A DNA stretch of 64,000 nt, from assembly GCA_041674745.1 (NCBI GenBank), contig JBAYVD010000013.1, positions 1 through 64,000 of the forward strand, read 5' to 3'. Below, one piece after another: positions 1 to 9,900 of this stretch. The DNA comes from UBA2040 sp041674745 (GTDB taxonomy: Bacteria; Bacteroidota; Bacteroidia; Flavobacteriales_D; Crocinitomicaceae). Position 1 is the stretch's first letter. Each line of letters starts with the position of its first letter. A model generated the notes under the pieces. That model was not told the origin of the DNA. It did no database searches and was given only the letters and a program-made list of their open reading frames with translations. A program made the translations under genes and the position numbers.

Positions 1-89
1 AAAATCGTAGTGATTCCTTTTTATTAAATGCCTTCAAAGTGCATGGCTTTGTGCAACGGAAACCGCACAATTCGATATAACAATTGGCT

Positions 90-107
90 AATAGGAACGT
101 TCCTATT
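90..107. other. 18-bp perfect palindrome
   Basis: The sequence AATAGGAACGTTCCTATT equals its own reverse complement. It lies in the non-coding left edge of the window, downstream of the sucC terminator as sucC is read. It could be an operator or hairpin belonging to a gene left of the window. I see no coding region in 1-240. Confidence 0.5.
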
Positions 108-240
108 ATTCCCTTAGTATATTTTCCACTAATTATCCGATAAGATTCGTTTGTAAACAGTTGTCGAATGATTAACGTTTTGTTTTCAGTATTCATGTAT
201 CCAAATCTACCAAAAAAACCTTTTCCAAAAACTACCCTAC

Positions 241-273
241 AAAAAAGCCTTCCTGAACAATCAGAAAGGCTTT
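241..273 (-). terminator. Rho-independent terminator of sucC
   Basis: Read on the minus strand this is a GC-containing stem (AAAGCCTTTCTGA paired with TCAGGAAGGCTTT, one mismatch) followed by a T run. It starts about 40 bases past the sucC stop codon. Confidence 0.8.
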
Positions 274-312
274 CTATATTTTATTGTCTGCATTGCGCAG
301 ACCAAATGAAAT

Positions 313-1524
313 CTAGGCTAAAACTTCCGCAACCAAATCAGCTGCTTCTTGCAACAATACCGCTGAATGTACATTCAATCCAGAATTGTCGATTAGTTCT
401 TTTGCTTCTACTGCATTGGTTCCTTGCAAACGAACGATCAATGGAACTGGAATTCCACCCATGTTTTTGTACGCATCTACAACACCTTGTGCAACACGGT
501 CGCAACGAACGATACCACCAAATACGTTGATCAAAATCGCTTTCACATTTTTGTCTTTCAAAATGATGTGGAAGGCTTTTTCAACACGTTCGGCATCTGC
601 CGTACCACCTACGTCCAAGAAGTTCGCCGGATTACCACCTGACAATTTGATGATGTCCATGGTCGCCATGGCCAAACCAGCTCCGTTGACCATACAACCG
701 ACATTTCCGTCCAATTTCACGAAGTTCAATCCTGCAGCATCTGCTTCTACTTCGGTTGGATCTTCTTCGGATGTATCCCGCATCGCTGCATAATCTGGGT
801 GACGGAACAAAGCGTTGCCATCCAAGGTTACTTTCGCATCTACTGCAATAATTTTGTTATCCGATGTTTTCAAAACTGGGTTGATTTCGAACATCGCTGC
901 ATCACATCCCACATAGGCATTGTACAAGGAAGCGATGAATTTTGTCATTTGTTTGAAAGCTTCACCACTCAATCCCAAGTTGAACGCAATTTTTCTTGCT
1001 TGAAAACCTTGCAAACCAACACGAGGGTCAATTACTTCTTTGTAAATCAAGTCCGGTGTGTGTTCAGCCACGTGCTCAATGTCCATTCCACCTTCTGTAG
1101 AATAAACGATTACGTTTCTACCTTTTTCTCGGTCCAAAAGAACCGACATATAAAATTCAGCTGTTTCTGTTTCACCCGGATAATAAACATCCTCGGCCAA
1201 CAAAACTTTGTTTACTTTTTTACCAACTCCATTGGTTTGAGCTGTTTCCAAGTGACCACCTAAAATTCCTTTTACTTTTTCTTCAACTTGGTCAATTCCT
1301 TTTGCCAAAACAACACCGTGTGAACCTGTCTCTGCAACAAGTCCTTTTCCACGTCCACCTGCGTGAATTTGTGCTTTCACTACATACCAACTCGTTCCTG
1401 TTTCTTCAGTCAACTGTTTTGCAGAAGCTACCGCATCTTCTAATTTTTCCACAACGATGCCTCTTTGAATGGCAACGCCGTATTTGCTCAAAATAGATTT
1501 TCCTTGATATTCGTGTAAATTCAT
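313..1524 (-). CDS. sucC: Succinyl-CoA ligase (ADP-forming) beta subunit
   Basis: Beta subunit of succinyl-CoA synthetase, the TCA-cycle enzyme that converts succinyl-CoA to succinate with formation of a nucleoside triphosphate. The 403 residues match the usual length of about 390-400. It starts with MNLHEYQGKSIL, as the family does, followed by an ATP-grasp region with the AQIHAGGRGKG nucleotide-binding motif (about residues 50-60). The C-terminal ligase domain contains GGNPANFLDVGGTA and INVFGGIVRCD. The phosphohistidine lies on the alpha subunit, whose gene sucD is not in the window. A terminator follows directly, so the gene is the last or only one of its transcript. The ATG start fits the conserved N-terminus. 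Confidence 0.97.
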   Translation of the reverse strand: MNLHEYQGKSILSKYGVAIQRGIVVEKLEDAVASAKQLTEETGTSWYVVKAQIHAGGRGKGLVAETGSHGVVLAKGIDQVEEKVKGILGGHLETAQTNGVGKKVNKVLLAEDVYYPGETETAEFYMSVLLDREKGRNVIVYSTEGGMDIEHVAEHTPDLIYKEVIDPRVGLQGFQARKIAFNLGLSGEAFKQMTKFIASLYNAYVGCDAAMFEINPVLKTSDNKIIAVDAKVTLDGNALFRHPDYAAMRDTSEEDPTEVEADAAGLNFVKLDGNVGCMVNGAGLAMATMDIIKLSGGNPANFLDVGGTADAERVEKAFHIILKDKNVKAILINVFGGIVRCDRVAQGVVDAYKNMGGIPVPLIVRLQGTNAVEAKELIDNSGLNVHSAVLLQEAADLVAEVLA

Positions 1525-1652
1525 TGTGTCGTTTTTTGTGGGTCAAAAGTAGTGCTAATTTTCTAAAAAAGGAAGGTTGTATTCTTAAATTTCAATATAA
1601 TTTGGGTTTCTTATCATTGTTTTTGTTTACTTTGCTACGCTTGATTTCAAAT

Positions 1653-2978
1653 ATGTTAAATTCTCAATTTTCAGTGATTTTTCGTTTTAGGTTGAAGGAC
1701 AAAATAAATGGATCGATTCGTTCTGTGGGACTAATGATTTTGTTTATCCTTTCGTTTAGTTTCCTCTCGTTTTCAGCCTCTAGTAAGATGGAATCCGTTA
1801 TGGAATTGGAAACACGTATCGAAAACTTTCAAAAATTAACGCCGAAAGAAAAGCAAAATGTGCTGGAAGAGCAAAATCAATTGGTGAAAGAGCAGTTGCA
1901 TGACTTGGAGATTCAGGAAGCGAATTTGAGAAAGCAACGAAATTTAATGATTATCCAATCGGGGGATATTGAAAAACAAGAACGAAAATTGACTTCTCTG
2001 TTTCAGCAAATTGGTTGGCAACGAACGGTTACGTTTCTTCTGGTAGCTGTACTCTTGCTAGGTCTTGCATTTGCTTGGTTTTCTTACCGTTCCTACGAAC
2101 AAAAGCAGCATTTTTTGGAGCAAGAGCGTTTCCAAAAAAGATTGATTTCGGAACAAAATACCATACTTGAAAAGCAAAAAAATCAAATCGAATCAATTTT
2201 GAATGGGTTGCAGGACAGCATCAAGTATGCGCTTCGAATTCAGAATGCCGTATTGCCATCGGGTCCACAAATGTCGACCAAATTACCGGGTGATTATTTT
2301 ATCTTTTCCAAACCAAAAGACATTGTTTCGGGCGATTTTCATTTCGTAGAAACGAAAGGGGATTGGACTTTAATCGCAGTTGCAGATTGCACGGGTCACG
2401 GTGTTCCTGGAGCTTTTGTTAGTTTGCTTTTCATCAGTTTGTTGAACGAAACCATTCAATCGGATCACGAATGGAAAGCGAATGAGATTTTACAAAAATT
2501 GCGGACTCGGATTATTTCCTTGTTGCAACAAAAAGATAGTTTTGGCGAATCACGCGACGGTATGGATATTTCCTTGCTCTTGATCAACAAGAAAAAGAAA
2601 AAAGCGCAATGGGCAGGTGCCATCAATCCGTTGTTACTTGTTTCGGCCGCCGATAATAAATTGATTGAAATCAAAGCCGACAAACAACCGGTAGGCATTT
2701 ATCCGCGTATGGAAAATTTCACCAATCACGAAATTGATATAGCCAAAAGCGACCTATTTTATTTGTATACCGATGGTTACGCTGATCAGTTTGGCGGCGT
2801 CAGAGGTAAAAAATTCATGAAACGACAATTGAAGGCTGTTCTTTTGGAAAATGCTCAATCCGATTTGCCCACTCAAAAAGATCAGTTGGCGGATCAGTTG
2901 GAAAAATGGATGAATGACCACAATGAAAAATACGAACAAGTGGATGATATCACCGTTTTTGGTTTCCGATTGGATTAG
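1653..2978 (+). CDS. Membrane-anchored SpoIIE/PP2C-type serine phosphatase
   Basis: Probable signalling phosphatase acting on phosphoserine in anti-sigma-antagonist-like partners. From the ATG at 1653 it has 441 residues: a hydrophobic N-terminal segment (MILFILSFSFLSFS), a periplasmic coiled coil rich in Glu, Gln and Lys, a second membrane helix (VTFLLVAVLLLGLAF), a cytoplasmic coiled coil, and a SpoIIE domain with DSIKYALRIQNAVLP, VADCTGHGVPGAF and YTDGYADQFGG. The Asp of DCTGHG and the Asp of YTDG are typical metal ligands. Many Bacteroidota relatives carry periplasmic or cytoplasmic TPRs or 7TM sensors. Here the sensor is only a short coiled coil. The frame is open back to a TTG at 1524, but that region overlaps the sucC start. 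The ATG at 1734 is another possible start. It overlaps the convergent SulP gene by 4 bp. Confidence 0.85.
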   Translation: MLNSQFSVIFRFRLKDKINGSIRSVGLMILFILSFSFLSFSASSKMESVMELETRIENFQKLTPKEKQNVLEEQNQLVKEQLHDLEIQEANLRKQRNLMIIQSGDIEKQERKLTSLFQQIGWQRTVTFLLVAVLLLGLAFAWFSYRSYEQKQHFLEQERFQKRLISEQNTILEKQKNQIESILNGLQDSIKYALRIQNAVLPSGPQMSTKLPGDYFIFSKPKDIVSGDFHFVETKGDWTLIAVADCTGHGVPGAFVSLLFISLLNETIQSDHEWKANEILQKLRTRIISLLQQKDSFGESRDGMDISLLLINKKKKKAQWAGAINPLLLVSAADNKLIEIKADKQPVGIYPRMENFTNHEIDIAKSDLFYLYTDGYADQFGGVRGKKFMKRQLKAVLLENAQSDLPTQKDQLADQLEKWMNDHNEKYEQVDDITVFGFRLD

Positions 2979-4513
2979 TGATTGTCAACTGCAACTTTGT
3001 ACGTAGGGTCTTCCAAAATATTCACTTCGATTACTTTCTCGGCATTTTTTAAAAGCAATTTGCAATCCGGACTCAAATGTTTCAAGTGAACTATCTTACC
3101 GCTTTTTAAATAGCGCTCCGTGATTTTATTCAAAGCCTCTATGGCCGACATATCTGCTACTCTGCTTTCTGCAAAATCAATGATGACTTCGTCAGGATCG
3201 TTTTGAACATCAAATTTTTCTGAAAAAGCAGTTACGGAGCCAAAGAATAGCGGTCCAAATATTTCATAGTGTTTTACACCGTTTTCATCCACATACTTGC
3301 GCGCTCGAATGCGTTTGGCATTTTCCCAAGCAAATACCAAAGCAGAAATGATCACCCCAATTAAAACGGCAAGTGCCAAGTTGTGCAAGAAAATTGTAAT
3401 GAGTGTTACCACCACCATCACAAAAATATCCGGTTTGGGCATTTTGGTAAAAGCTTTGAAGCTGGCCCATTCAAATGTGCCGACCGCGACCATGATCATA
3501 ACGCCCGTTAGCGCTGCCATGGGAAGTAATTCAATAATTGGAGCGCCAAATAAAATGATGACCAGTATGGTCAAAGCCGCCACTATTCCCGACAAACGAG
3601 CTCTAGAACCGGCGGATAAATTGACCAAGGTTTGAGCGATCATTGGACAGCCACCCATTCCATAGAAAAATCCATTAGCAATGTTCGCTGTTCCTTGCGC
3701 CAAACATTCACGGTTGCTATTGCCTTTTGTGCTCGTAATTTCATCCACGAGATTTAAGGTTAACAATCCTTCTGTGAGTCCTACAGCGGCCATAATTAAT
3801 CCGTAGGGAGCAATTATTTTAAATGTTTCCCACGTAAATGGAATTTCAGGAATATGAAAGGGAGGCAAACTTCCGCTCACAGAGGCAATGTCTACCACTT
3901 GTTTGGTATCAATTTTGAACAAAAGAACCACCGCAAAAACAACAATTATTGCCACAAGTGATGCTGGAACCACTTTTGTGAATTTCGGAAGAATTAAAAT
4001 GATGGCAATGGTTAGCGCCACCAATCCAGCCATAATGAATAGCGGAGAACCTGAAATCCAGTGCGATTGATCGTTGATGACTGTTTTAAATTGTTCCAGT
4101 TGTGACATGAAAATGATCACAGCAAGTCCGTTGACAAATCCAAACATAACGGGCTGTGGCACCAGTCGAATGAATTTTCCGAATTTCAATAAACCAACGG
4201 CAATTTGAGCGACGCCTGCCAACGCCACTGCACCGAAAACGTATTCTATTCCATGGGAATTCATCAAGGCAATCAAAACGATAACAGTTGCACCCGCTCC
4301 ACCAGAAACCAAACCAGGTCGACCACCAAGAATGGCGGTGATAATTCCCATTAAAAATGCAGCATACAAACCAACGAGAGGAGGGAAGCCAGCTAATATC
4401 GCGAAGGATAGTGACTCTGGTATCATGGTCATAGCGACGGTCAAGCCGGCTAAAATTTCAATCTTGTAATCTACCTTTTGTGAAAAGTCAAAAAGATTCA
4501 ATTGTTTTTTCAT
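2975..4513 (-). CDS. SulP family inorganic anion transporter with STAS domain
   Basis: Inner-membrane carrier for sulfate, bicarbonate or a similar anion. The 512 residues contain many hydrophobic helices from about 20 to 395. The N-terminal part has the SulP pattern (LAGLTVAMTMIPESLSFAIL, then a glycine-rich GGRPGLVSGGAGA). A cytoplasmic STAS domain fills about 410-510, with VIIDFAESRVADMSAIEAL. Substrate cannot be read from sequence; SulP proteins of this size in Bacteroidota are often annotated as sulfate permeases, and some relatives carry bicarbonate. Its stop overlaps the stop of the convergent phosphatase gene. Confidence 0.9.
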   Translation of the reverse strand: MKKQLNLFDFSQKVDYKIEILAGLTVAMTMIPESLSFAILAGFPPLVGLYAAFLMGIITAILGGRPGLVSGGAGATVIVLIALMNSHGIEYVFGAVALAGVAQIAVGLLKFGKFIRLVPQPVMFGFVNGLAVIIFMSQLEQFKTVINDQSHWISGSPLFIMAGLVALTIAIILILPKFTKVVPASLVAIIVVFAVVLLFKIDTKQVVDIASVSGSLPPFHIPEIPFTWETFKIIAPYGLIMAAVGLTEGLLTLNLVDEITSTKGNSNRECLAQGTANIANGFFYGMGGCPMIAQTLVNLSAGSRARLSGIVAALTILVIILFGAPIIELLPMAALTGVMIMVAVGTFEWASFKAFTKMPKPDIFVMVVVTLITIFLHNLALAVLIGVIISALVFAWENAKRIRARKYVDENGVKHYEIFGPLFFGSVTAFSEKFDVQNDPDEVIIDFAESRVADMSAIEALNKITERYLKSGKIVHLKHLSPDCKLLLKNAEKVIEVNILEDPTYKVAVDNH

Positions 4514-4571
4514 ACTACACTACCGTTCTCTTTTGAAGCGTGCGAAGATAGTTATAAATAAATGAAGCAAT

Positions 4572-4606
4572 TTTGACATTAAACGCAAGATAATGCCTTA
4601 AATTTG
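4572..4606 (+). promoter_or_regulatory. Bacteroidota-type promoter (TTTG, 23 bp, TAAATTTG)
   Basis: A -33-like TTTG at 4572-4575 and a -7-like TAAATTTG at 4599-4606 precede the barrel gene start at 4628. They match the Bacteroidota consensus TTTG/TAnnTTTG, at the long end of the usual spacing. Confidence 0.5.
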
Positions 4607-4627
4607 TGTTTCACTCAAAAGAATCGT

Positions 4628-5326
4628 ATGATTAAAAGACTATTTTTCGCCACATTTTTCGGACTTTTTATTACCCAAGGAAACACGCAGGTTTTTCAAA
4701 AAAACAATGTGATTATCGATGCCTATTATGGATTTCCCAATTGGTTTACTGTGCTGAATGATAACCAATACAATGGATTGTCTATGTTTCCAAATAACGT
4801 TTCGGGCGTTGGACCACTTGGAATTCGTGGAGAGTTCATGATTACGGACATGATCGGTATTGGTTTGGATGCAGGAATGAATCAATCGAAAATAGTTGAA
4901 GAATATACCTATTATGATGCAAATTCAGGGAATAATGTTCTTGGAACGATCGAGTCAAGTACTCAAAAGATTGGCGGTATTTTCACATTTAATTTTCATC
5001 CGATAAAAGCTGGGAATAAATTTGATTTAGCTGTCACCGCGGGTTTGGGCTTTGGAAAAAGAACGTATCAAACGACTTTTTCGAATCCAGAACTGTTGAC
5101 AAGTGCGGATATATATTATTATGATTATTGGAATACACCCAGTACTCAATACAATTTCTTTCAAAATGGCGATAATTTTCTTGGAGCTATCACCTTGCCT
5201 ATTCCCCTAGCTTTTAGAATTGGTATGACCATGCGCTATTTTTTCACGCCTAATTTTGGTTTGAATTTTGGCGTTGGTGCAGCCCATGGTGGAATTATAA
5301 ATGGTGGAGTGTCTTTCAAGTTTTGA
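4628..5326 (+). CDS. Outer-membrane beta-barrel protein, function unknown
   Basis: From the ATG at 4628 the product has 232 residues: a signal peptide (MIKRLFFATFFGLFITQGNTQ), then alternating polar/aromatic strands typical of a small eight-stranded barrel (OmpA/OmpW-like porin fold), ending in a strand that closes with Phe (GGVSFKF), the usual BAM signal. The frame is open to a TTG at 4604, but the ATG gives the cleaner signal peptide. I recognise no specific family. It stands alone between a divergent transporter and a convergent carboxylase gene. Confidence 0.8.
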   Translation: MIKRLFFATFFGLFITQGNTQVFQKNNVIIDAYYGFPNWFTVLNDNQYNGLSMFPNNVSGVGPLGIRGEFMITDMIGIGLDAGMNQSKIVEEYTYYDANSGNNVLGTIESSTQKIGGIFTFNFHPIKAGNKFDLAVTAGLGFGKRTYQTTFSNPELLTSADIYYYDYWNTPSTQYNFFQNGDNFLGAITLPIPLAFRIGMTMRYFFTPNFGLNFGVGAAHGGIINGGVSFKF

Positions 5327-5340
5327 AAAAAGCGAGCATA

Positions 5341-5372
5341 AAAAAAGGGAATCTTTTCAGGTTCCCTTTTTT
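5341..5372. terminator. Bidirectional terminator between convergent genes
   Basis: AAAAAAGGGAA pairs perfectly with TTCCCTTTTTT around a 10-base loop, giving T runs on both strands. It serves the barrel gene on the plus strand and the biotin carboxylase gene on the minus strand. Confidence 0.88.
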
Positions 5373-5386
5373 GCGTTTTTAAAATT

Positions 5387-6868
5387 TTATTGGCTATTTC
5401 GCCAAGCGCCACTAATTTCTCGGGAGGCGAATTCTTTGGCTTGTCTTGCTTTGATGGAATCCCAAATTTCATTGATGCCATGCAACAAAGCATCTTCTTC
5501 TTCTTTCATGGCTGTGTGCATGATTCTAGGATCAGAAAAATACTCTTTCACAAAATTGGTGTCAAATTTTCCTGAACGGAAAGCAGGGTGTTTCAAAACA
5601 TATTTTCCAAAATCAAGTGTAGTTTTTACGCCAGATATTTGGTAATGATCAATCGCTAAAATGGTTCGATCGATTGCTTGTTTTCTAGTTTCACCCCAAA
5701 CCACCAATTTGGCAATCATAGGATCGTAGTATATCGGAATCGGCATTCCTTCAACAAAAGCATCATCCACACGTGTGTTTTTTCCTGCTGGAATTCTGTA
5801 ACGACGCAAGGTTCCGATGTCGGGTGTAAAGTTGTTCAACGTATCTTCTGCATACACACGCACTTCAATAGCGTGACCATGGATAGAAAGTTCATCTTGC
5901 AATTTTGGCAACACTTCTCCGCGTGCAACGCGAATTTGCCATTCCACCAAATCCAAACCAGTAATTTCTTCTGTTACGGGGTGTTCTACTTGCAAACGCG
6001 TATTCATTTCTAAAAAGAAGAAATCCAAATTGGCGTCCAACAAGAACTCAACGGTTCCGGCACCTTCATAGTTACAAGCTTTACAAACCGCTACCGCAGA
6101 TTCGCCCATTTGTTTCCTCAATTCGGGTGTAAGAATGGAGCTTGGTGCTTCTTCGATGACTTTTTGATGTCTTCTTTGAATGGAACATTCGCGTTCGAAG
6201 AGATAAACGGCATTGCCATGACGGTCAGCGAATACTTGAATTTCGATGTGTCTAGGTTCGGTTACAAATTTTTCAATAAAAACGGCATCGTCGCCAAAAC
6301 TCGAACGAGCTTCATTTTGTGCCAGATGCATTTGTTCGATGAATTCTTCTGAGTTTTCAACCAAACGCATTCCTTTTCCACCGCCACCAGCAGAAGCTTT
6401 GATCAATACAGGATAGCCAACTTCTTCCGCAATTTTAATCGCTGCATGTGGATCGCTAATCGCTTCGTCCACTCCAGGAACCAACGGAACGTTGTATAAT
6501 TTTACGGCTTGTTTGGCGCTCAATTTGTCGCCCATGATTTCCATGGATTCAGGGGATGGTCCAATCAAAGTCATTCCAGCATCTTTTACCTTTCGGGCGA
6601 AATGTGAATTTTCTGAAAGGAAACCGTAACCAGGATGAATTCCGTCTACATTCAAATCTTTACAGATTTGCAAGATTAGATCTTGTTTTAAGTAACTTTC
6701 TGCTGAAGGACTCGCGCCCACATAAACGGCTTCGTCTGCTTCTAAAACATGCGGCGCTTCTCGATCGGCATCACTATAAATAGCCACGGATGCAATGTTC
6801 ATTTTTTTCAACGTGCGAATAACGCGTCGTGCGATTTCACCTCTGTTGGCAATAAGTACTTTTTTCAT
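5387..6868 (-). CDS. accC: Biotin carboxylase subunit of acetyl-/acyl-CoA carboxylase
   Basis: ATP-dependent carboxylation of biotin on a carrier protein, the first half-reaction of acetyl-CoA (or propionyl/methylcrotonyl-CoA) carboxylase. The 493 residues start with KVLIANRGEIARR, followed by the glycine-rich ATP-grasp loop KASAGGGGKGM, the catalytic ERECSIQRRHQK, EMNTRLQVEHPVTE, and the C-terminal HAIEVRVYAED. The length exceeds E. coli AccC (449) by a C-terminal tail of about 40 charged residues, a form common in Bacteroidota. No biotin-carrier or carboxyltransferase gene is adjacent, so whether it serves fatty-acid synthesis or propionyl-CoA metabolism is open. The ATG start matches the family N-terminus. 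Confidence 0.88.
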   Translation of the reverse strand: MKKVLIANRGEIARRVIRTLKKMNIASVAIYSDADREAPHVLEADEAVYVGASPSAESYLKQDLILQICKDLNVDGIHPGYGFLSENSHFARKVKDAGMTLIGPSPESMEIMGDKLSAKQAVKLYNVPLVPGVDEAISDPHAAIKIAEEVGYPVLIKASAGGGGKGMRLVENSEEFIEQMHLAQNEARSSFGDDAVFIEKFVTEPRHIEIQVFADRHGNAVYLFERECSIQRRHQKVIEEAPSSILTPELRKQMGESAVAVCKACNYEGAGTVEFLLDANLDFFFLEMNTRLQVEHPVTEEITGLDLVEWQIRVARGEVLPKLQDELSIHGHAIEVRVYAEDTLNNFTPDIGTLRRYRIPAGKNTRVDDAFVEGMPIPIYYDPMIAKLVVWGETRKQAIDRTILAIDHYQISGVKTTLDFGKYVLKHPAFRSGKFDTNFVKEYFSDPRIMHTAMKEEEDALLHGINEIWDSIKARQAKEFASREISGAWRNSQ

Positions 6869-6900
6869 GTTTATATTAGATTAACAAGCCTTTTACAAAA

Positions 6901-9900
6901 CTAAACATTTTCCTCTGTTTTGATGATATCATGACGACCCGAAGATGAATCTTTTGGTACAGGAGTCTGACTTTTTTTCCTTTTTATTGGATAACGCTTG
7001 TTTCCTTTTTTACGGAAGATATCCAGAAAGTATTGAGCAATCTTAAAGTCTTGAAACGAATTGAAATCTTCCTGATAGTGCAAACCAACGCCTTGTTTGA
7101 ACATGCCTTGGTTGTTGTCTTGAATCACTCTATTTTGATTGGATTCATTGAAGATATTCACACGAAAAGTGCCGGATTCATTCAATAAATATTCTAGATT
7201 CACATCACCGATGAGAAAACTTTGTGCTTGGTTATCGGTACTGCCCGTGGTGGAATTTTCAACGCCAAAACTACCTGTTAAAATCAATCGATTGTCCAAG
7301 AATTGTTTGGATACGCCAAACTCAAAGGTTTTGTCTCCTGTAGCAGAATTGGCATCCATGTTGACCGCCATTTTATAATTTTGAGACAACTGAGAAAGCA
7401 TCGAATTGATTTGATTGGCGGCAAGATCCAACGCTGCGCCGCTACTGGAAGTGGTACTTCCTTTCAACGGTTGGAAAGATTTGAAAAGCAACAAAGAGAA
7501 AAACTGACGATTCAATTCCTCGGGATCACTGTTGATTCGGTTAATCAATGATTTGCCCGATTCACTGGCCTTTGGTGCTTGAATTTCGAAGGCAATGGCC
7601 GGAGCAAACAAGGTTTCTGTGATGTCCAAATAACAATAAATTTCTTGTTTGGCATTGCCCGTGTTGCTCAACTGATCCACGGATATTTCGGATAAATTCG
7701 CATTGACTTTGTAATACGATTTCAAGTTCAAATTAGCATTATAAGGATCGCCTGTCCAAGTAATGTTGCCTCCTTCTTGGATGTAAAAGTTTTGTTTGAT
7801 TGGGCCCATCGCAAAATTGTAAACGCCCGAATTCACAACATAGTTTCCATCCAAAGTAATGTCCCCTAGGTTGTCCAATCGCATGCGAATCATGCCCGAA
7901 CCATCAGCCGAAATTTCATCACCTAGTTTTTCGTCAAAAATGATTTTCAATTTGGCATCGGGCGTAACGTCGAAGTTTAAATTCAATTCTACACCCGTAA
8001 AATCAATTTTAGGGTCGGTTAATTTGAAGGTGGTATCCTTGTCTAAAAATTGAATGAAACTCTCTTCATCAGAAATTTCGGAGGTTCCGTACATCGGGAA
8101 GTTGATGGTCGTTCCTTTTTGCGTTTTTGCATCCACCGTAATTTCCAAATTGTCCGCGTAGCCGTAAATATTTGCGTAACCCGTCACGTAGGCTTTTCCA
8201 TAGTAATAATCACCTTCTTTGTAGTCTGTGTTCATCACTAAGAATTTCTTTAAAGGAATAACCTTCCAGGAAAAAATAGGATCTCGGTTGATAGCATCGT
8301 CTTCTAAATTGAAATTCAAGTCAAAATTCCAATTCAAGAAATTGTCATGGTAAATAGATCCAACGATTGAACCCGCATTTCCTTCTTCGTCGATAACGGG
8401 AAGGTTGTTCATGTAAAAACCGTATTCGTCTACCTCGATTTTTCCTTTGGTTTGGAATTTCACACCTAGAATCCCGACACGTGCCCCGCCATTGGACAAA
8501 ACTACGTCACCGGCTAATTTAGGTTCGTCAGGCGTTCCGTGAACTTCCAAAGATCCATCCAATGTCCCTGTAATGTCGGATAAAACTTGTGGGTCCATGA
8601 AGGCGTTCGCAAATTGAATATCGGTATGGTCAAAAAGTAAGTTAAAATCCAAATTGTCCTTTTTCCGATTCACATGGTATTCCCCGTCGAAAGAGAAAGT
8701 TTGGGTATTGCGATAAATCAAATCGCCTAATAATTTGACACTTTCATCGCCTTTTACCCATTGAGATTGAACAAAAACATCACCCACTTCTTCGTCGTTT
8801 ATATACAAACCTTTCACACTGGCATCACCGTTGAATCCGATATTGTCAAACGGCGTGGAAATTTCACCAAAACCATTTACTTCTCCTTTCAGTTCCATTG
8901 GGGTTTGCAACAAGGCACCAAAATCGTCTAGTTGTAAGTGACTGACTTTTAAAATCAATTTATCTTCATCTCGACTGGAAACTTTTCCTTTGACGGAAAT
9001 GAATTGATTTTGCCGTTCAAACATAAAGTGATCTACGGCAATATAATCTTCTCGGTATTCAACATTGGAGGAATCACGTATATCCCATCTTTTTTCCTGA
9101 ATGGTAATTTGCGAGGGTAGGATGATAAAATCCAAGGAAGCCTCATCCAATACTTTTGTGTCCCAATTTATCTTAGAATAGTTGGGGGTTTCTGGATTCC
9201 AAGACAAGTCAGAATGAAAAACATCTTGCGAACCACGGGCTTGAAACAAAAGATTCGCAACCGTTACAGAATCGTTCAACTCAAATATTCCGGCGGAGCA
9301 AACCATACTTAAACTATCATTGATGGCTTTGGATTGAACGTTCAAATCATTCGCGACGTAATTCTCATAGCGAGCGTAGGGACTTTGAACAGCAATGCGG
9401 AAGTCGCTGGTACCTTCATCATACACACCGCTAATTTGTGTCCCACTTTCTACATAAAGTCCAGGAACAAAAATATCCAGAAACTCTTTCATTTCCTTTA
9501 CTTCAATCGCGTAACTGAAATGATTGTTTTTTGCCAATGAATTTTTTCGTTTTTCGACGGGTTTGATGATAGCTGGCAAAATCTGACTCAACTGATCTTG
9601 AAATGAACGGCCAATTTGCGCAAAGTCTACTTTGCCTTCCATGTGCACATCTGCTAATTTGGATTGGACGAAAAGAATGTCTTTTTCTGGGGCTCTTTTG
9701 ACATCAATTATCATGGCCGGAATATCAAATGTTTTGTTCCCTTCTTGATACAGCAAACCATTGAGCACAATAGTTCCTTTCACATCATTTTCACTCGTTC
9801 CATACAAATCAACGGAGAAATTGGATTCGAGTACGGTATTTTGAACATTCGTGAAACCCAAATTGTCTAGCACAGCTCGTGTCAAATCAATGGAAAATTC

